A stretch of 64,000 nucleotides of DNA from Mactra quadrangularis. Taxonomy: Eukaryota; Mollusca; Bivalvia; Venerida; Mactridae. Positions within the stretch are counted from its first letter, which is position 1. Each line of letters begins with the position of its first letter. The notes under the pieces were generated by a model, which worked only from the letters and a program-made list of their open reading frames with translations, made no database searches and had not been told where the DNA came from. A program made the translations under genes and the position numbers. Positions 58,971-64,000 of the stretch are shown piece after piece. The stretch spans positions 16,514,232-16,578,231 of the forward strand of contig CM046299.1 of assembly GCA_025267735.1 (NCBI GenBank), read 5' to 3'.

Positions 58971-59439
58971 TCTTAGAAAAATTCCGATCTAGCTATCCTC
59001 CCAGAAAACTGGGCCCTTCACTAGATTGCTCAGAATTATGTGTGTTTAAACTCTTAGAATAATTCCGATCTAGTTATCCTCCCATAAAGGGCCCTTCACT
59101 AGATTACTCAGAATTATGTGTGTTTAAACTTTTAGAATAATTCCGATCTAGCTATCCTCCCAGAAAACTGGGCCCTTCACTAGATTACTCAGAATTATGT
59201 GTGTTTAAACTCTAAGAATAATTCCGATCTAGCTATCCTCCCAGAAAACTGGGCCCTTCACTAGATTGCTCAGAATTATGTGTGTTTAAACTCTTAGAAT
59301 AATTCCGATCTAGCTATCCTCCCAGAAAACTGGGTCCTTCACTAGATTGCTTAGAATTATGTGTGTTTAAACTCTTAGAATAATTCCGATGTAGTTATCC
59401 TCCCATAATGGGCCCTTCACTAGATTGTTCAGAATTATT
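58971..59439. repeat. ~81-bp tandem repeat, six copies
   Basis: Units: TCTTAGAATAATTCCGATCT, AGCTATCCTCCCAGAAAACT, GGGCCCTTCACTAGATTGCT, CAGAATTATGTGTGTTTAAA. Copies 2 and 6 carry a short deletion in the CAGAAAACTGGG part. The unit holds an imperfect dyad CCCAGAAAACTGGG. Confidence 0.88.
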
Positions 59440-60129
59440 GATATTTTAATTATTTTCAGTTAAAAAAACATTTACAAATTCAATTAGTATGACAGTACAT
59501 CGTTATCAAGCATCATAAGTGTTATTTTCATGTATAAGAAAGAAAAACATCATTTAAAATGTTATTTAAAAAAAGAAAAATACCTTTTCTAAACATATTT
59601 GTGAAGAACACGGTAATGTATAAAAAGTCTACGTATATAATGACTATGCCATTAGATTAATGAAAGTGTAGGTATGAATACAAATCATTTATGCATTTTC
59701 AAAAAATATCGTGCAATTTCGTCATTATTCGCAGCTTATCGTAATTGTATAGTGAGTTGATAATTCAGTATGAAGTCGACAGCTTTAATGATAAGATGAC
59801 TTTGTTGAGCAAAACTCAAACATATGAGTGATCTAAACGTCAAATCTTTATTAATTATAAAGGTGAAAAACACAATTGCACACGGTATATCTTAGCCGCT
59901 TAAAGACAAAATATCTGCAGGGAACTATTATAGCGGATATAGATAAAATAATGGGAAAAAAACAATTCAATAAATTGCATAAGAAATATCAATTATTGAC
60001 CAGGTAATTATTCATAAAAAACAAAGCATAAACGAAGTAAAATAGTTCACGTCAAGTCCTGTCCAACAAAAACAAATAAGCCATATCAAAATAAAAAATC
60101 ATTGAAAGCCAAACAAATATATTACAGTA
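59440..60129. other. AT-rich intergenic sequence, no gene seen
   Basis: Nothing recognised. Confidence 0.45.
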
Positions 60130-63100
60130 CATTATGTTATAATTGTATGTGTAAGTTATCTAATTTGAAGATCGAAACCTTAATGACAATAAGGTAGAAA
60201 GAATAATCATTGAGCGCATCTATTACACAGATACTTACCTAATTAAAGACAGAAACCTACATGAGAATATTAATTGAAAAGCATGTCATATTGTGTGTAA
60301 GTTATCTTAATTAAAGATAGAAATCTGCATGAGAATATGGAACAGAGGGAATGTTAAATTGTGTGTGAGTTATTTTAATTAAAATAAGAAACCTACATGA
60401 AAATATGGATTGCATGGCATGTCATATTGTGTGTAAGTCATCTTAAATTGAAACAGATACTTACCTAATTAAAGATAGAAACCTGCATGAGAATATTGAT
60501 TGAAAAGCATGTCAGTTTGTAAGTTATTTTAATTGAAGATAGAAACCTACATGAGAATATGGATTGAATGGCATGTCATAATGGGTGTGTAAGTTATCTT
60601 AAATGGATACAGATACTTACCTCATTGAAGATAGAAATCTACATGGGAATATGGATTGAATGGCATGTGTAATTATGTGGCTGAGTTATTTTAATGAAAA
60701 TAAGAAACCTACATGAGAATATGAACTGAATAGCATGTTATATTGTGTATAAGTTATCTTAAATGGAGACAGATACTAACCTTATTAAAGATAGAAACCT
60801 ACATGAGAATATTGATTGAAAAGCATGTCTTTTTGTAAGTTATTTTAATTGAAGATAAAAACCTACATGAGAATATGGATTGAATGGCATGTCATAGTGT
60901 GTGTAAGTCATCTTAAATGGAGACAGATACTTACCTCATTGAAGTAAGAAACCTACATGGGAATATGGATTAAATGGCATGTCAAATTGTGTGGTTGAGT
61001 TATTTCCATTAAAGAAAGAAACCTACATTAGAATTTGGATTGAAAGGCAGGTCATATTTTGTATAAGTTATCCTTATTAAAGATAGAAACCTGCATGAGA
61101 ATATGAATTGAATGGCAGGTCATATTTTGTATAAGTTATCCCCATTAAAGACAGAAACCTACAAAGGAATTAAGATTGAATGGCATGTTATATTGTGTGT
61201 AGTTATCTTAAATTGAAACAGATACTTACCTAATTAAAGACAGAAACCTACATAGGAATTAAGATTGAATGGCATGTTATATTGTGTGTAGTTATCTTAA
61301 ATTGAAACAGATACTTACCTAATTAAAGATAGAAACCTGCATGAGAATATTGATTGAAAAGCATGTCAGTTTGTAAGTTATTTTAATTGAAGATAGAAAC
61401 CTACATGAGAATATGGATTGAATGGCATGTCATAATGGGTGTGTAAGTTATCTTAAATGGATACAGATACTTACCTCATTGAAGATAGAAACCTACATGG
61501 GAATATGGATTGAATGGCATGTGTAATTATGTGGCTGAGTTATTTTAATGAAAATAAGAAACCTACATGAGAATATGAACTGAATAGCATGTTATATTGT
61601 GTATAAGTTATCTTAAATGGAGACAGATACTAACCTAATTAAAGATAGAAACCTACATGAGAATATTGATTGAAAAGCATGTCTTTTTGTAAGTTATTTT
61701 AATTGAAGATAAAAACCTACATGAGAATATGGATTGAATGGCATGTCATAGTGTGTGTAAGTCATCTTAAATGGAGACAGATACTTACCTCATTGAAGTA
61801 AGAAACCTACATGGGAATATGGATTAAATGGCATGTCAAATTGTGTGGTTGAGTTATTTCCATTAAAGAAAGAAACCTACATTAGAATTTGGATTGAAAG
61901 GCAGGTCATATTTTGTATAAGTTATCCTTATTAAAGATAGAAACCTGCATGAGAATATGAATTGAATGGCAGGTCATATTTTGTATAAGTTATCCTCATT
62001 AAAGACAGAAACCTACATAGGAATTAAGATTGAATGGCATGTTATATTGTGTGTAGTTATCTTAAATTGAAACAGATACTAACCTAATAAAAGATAGAAA
62101 CCATCATGAGAATATGGATTGAATGGCATGTCATTTTGTGTGTAGTTATCTGAAATTGAAACAGATACTAACCTAATTAAAGACAGAAACCTACATGAGA
62201 ATATGGATTGAATGGCATGTCATTTTGTGTGTAGTTATCTGAAATTGAAACAGATACTAACCTAATTAAAGACAGAAACCTACATGAGAATATGGATTGA
62301 ATGGCATGTCATTTTGTGTGTAGTTATCTGAAATTGAAACAGATACTAACCTAATTAAAGACAGAAACCTACATGAGAATATGGATTGAATGGCATGTCA
62401 TTTAGTGTGTAGTTATCTTAAATGGAAACAGATACTTACCTTATTGAAGATAGAAACCTACATGAGAATATGGATTGAATGGCATGTCATTTTGTGTGTA
62501 GTTATCTTTAATTGAAACAGATTCTAACCTAATTAAAGACAGAAACCTACATGAGAATATGGATTGAATGGCATGTCACTTTGTGTGTAGTTATCTTAAA
62601 TTGAAACAGATACTAACCTAATTAAAGACAGAAACCTACATGAGAATATGGATTGAATGGCATGTCACTTTGTGTGTAGTTATCTTAAATTGAAACAGAT
62701 ACTAACCTAATTAAAGATAGAAACCTATATGAGAATATTGATTGAATAGCATGTCAAATGGTGTGTGTGTTATTTTCATTAAAGATAGAAAGCTACACTA
62801 GAATGTGGATTGAATGGAAGGTCATATTTTATATAAGTTATCCTTATTAAAGATAGAAACCTACATGAGAATATGAATTGAATGGCAAGTCATATTTTGT
62901 ATAAGTTATCCTTATTAAAGATAGAAACCTACATGAGAATATGAATTGAATGGCAAGTCATATTTTGTATAAGTTATCCTTATTAAAGACAGAAACCTAC
63001 ATGGGGATTAAGATTGAATGGCATGTTTTATTGTGTGTAGTTATCTTAAATTGAAACAGATACTTACCCAATTAAAGATAGAAACCTACATTAGAATTTG

Positions 63101-63425
63101 GATTGAAAGGCATGTCATATTTTGTATAAGTTATCCTTATTAAAGATAGAAACCTACATGAGAATATGAATTGAATGGCAAGTCATATTTTGTATAAGTT
63201 ATCCTTATTAAAGATAGAAACCTACATGAGAATATGAATTGAATGGCAAGTCATATTTTGTATAAGTTATCCTTATTAAAGACAGAAACCTACATAGGGA
63301 TTAAGATTGAATAGCATGTTATATTGTGTGTAGTTATCTTAAATTGAAACAGATACTTACCTAATTAAAGATAGAAACCTACATGAGAATATGGATTCAA
63401 TGGCATGCCAAATTGTGTGTATGTT
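60130..63425. repeat. 68/89-bp tandem array with higher-order structure and minus-strand splice-like signals
   Basis: About 39 units contain AGATAGAAACCTACATGAGA, ATATGGATTGAATGGCATGT and CATATTGTGTGTAAGTTATC. Long units (~89 bp) add AAATTGAAACAGATACTTAC before the next core; short units (~68 bp) lack it. A block at 60451-61220 recurs at 61305-62075 with an 854-bp offset. On the minus strand, long units read TAG, then an 18-base segment GTTTCTATCTTTAATTAG, then GTAAGTATC: a 3' and a 5' splice-site-like pair. Confidence 0.85.
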
Positions 63426-64000
63426 ATGTTGTGTTTAAATAACTGAATCCGTTTTAAAGTAAACAGCCAACAGTTTTATCATTTTCTTTAATTAAATCCT
63501 AAACAACCCTCCCAATTTCCCAAAATAAGCTCCTATTAATAATCTTCCATTCCCCACCAACAAAACATCAATGTCTTAACTAGATAAAACTGATATAGAA
63601 CTGAACAAGCCATTAAGAATACAAATAATAGTAACCAAAGCATTCCGAGCCCTGGTGCCGGGAGATATGAAGCCAATGACTCTTAAAAACCCTAACGGAC
63701 CGAACACTCTTCGTGGCGCGGATGGGACAGTTGGGGTGGGATATGCATGCAGGGACCTAGATTAATGGTGTTAATCTCGGGTCAGACACGGACAACCTAA
63801 GGACAAAAAGCTGTAAAAGCAATAATAACATGAATTACATAAAATAAGTAAAAACAAAATTTAAGAGTGAAAAAAAAAACGAAAAATAAATGTCATTTGT
63901 GAAAAAAAACAAAGCATGTACAAGCCATACAATAAATAATAACAATGAATACATTGAATAATGAATAGGTAAGTTATTGTACACGCATTCATGCATGCAC
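63426..64000. other. End of window: AT-rich with one GC-rich island
   Basis: 63645-63770 is GC-rich and holds a 60-codon plus-strand open run ending in TAA at about 63763 (with ALVPGDMKPMTLKNPNGPNT). I do not recognise it. A dyad AGATTAATGGTGTTAATCT is at 63759-63777. The rest is AT-rich. Confidence 0.35.

Noticed and set aside
63645..63770. Conserved coding exon at the window end
   Set aside because: A 60-codon open run without start, splice signals or recognised motif is not enough to call a gene.

Overview
The window looks like an AT-rich, gene-poor, repeat-dense stretch of a marine invertebrate nuclear genome, most likely a mollusc and perhaps a bivalve. This is inferred from tRNA-headed SINEs with a GGCGTTAAAYCCAAC-type tail, many short DNA transposons, intronless rhodopsin-class receptors and abundant minisatellites. 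Nothing bacterial or viral was recognised. The only convincing host genes are two intronless seven-transmembrane receptor genes on the minus strand (14619-15632 and 24549-25562). The other recognisable coding sequence belongs to mobile elements: a frameshifted PIF/Harbinger transposase (36153-37319) and a possible LINE C-terminal fragment (38364-38933).

Layout. 1-2493: AT-rich DNA with a hAT-type element (814-2022) that carries its 8-bp target duplication. 2494-29363: a tandem segmental duplication. Unit 1 is 2494-18969, unit 2 is 18970-28903, and unit 3 (28904-29363) is truncated. Each full unit has one receptor gene, one tRNA-like sequence, a purine-rich low-complexity block and the same old SINE and MITE copies. 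Unit 1 has gained a 7.04-kb insertion (3966-11009) with inverted ends, an 8-bp target duplication and an intact empty site in unit 2. The insertion consists mostly of inverted arrays of a 63/66-bp satellite and a GC-rich ~60-bp repeat, so it resembles a Foldback-type element. A TA-flanked mariner-like element is nested inside it. Unit 1 also gained a mariner-type and a Harbinger-type MITE that unit 2 lacks, which gives a relative chronology.

29364-34600: a degenerate tandem array interrupted by a SINE and a TIR element, then another Harbinger MITE. 34640-37721: short-inverted-repeat DNA and a 2.55-kb Harbinger element with 18-bp perfect inverted ends. 37722-51070: mostly AT-rich DNA with a LINE-like fragment, a second SINE family, a 20-bp minisatellite, a chimeric duplication junction and one exon-like island (41400-41538). 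51071-52363: a SINE split by a hAT-type element. 52866-64000: a run of minisatellites (19, 66, 81 and 68/89 bp). Units of the last array carry near-perfect minus-strand 5' splice-site sequences.

The elements do not form a metabolic pathway. The biological interest is recent receptor-gene duplication with divergence confined to the extracellular face, alongside a transposon that seems to have built its arms from tandem satellite DNA.
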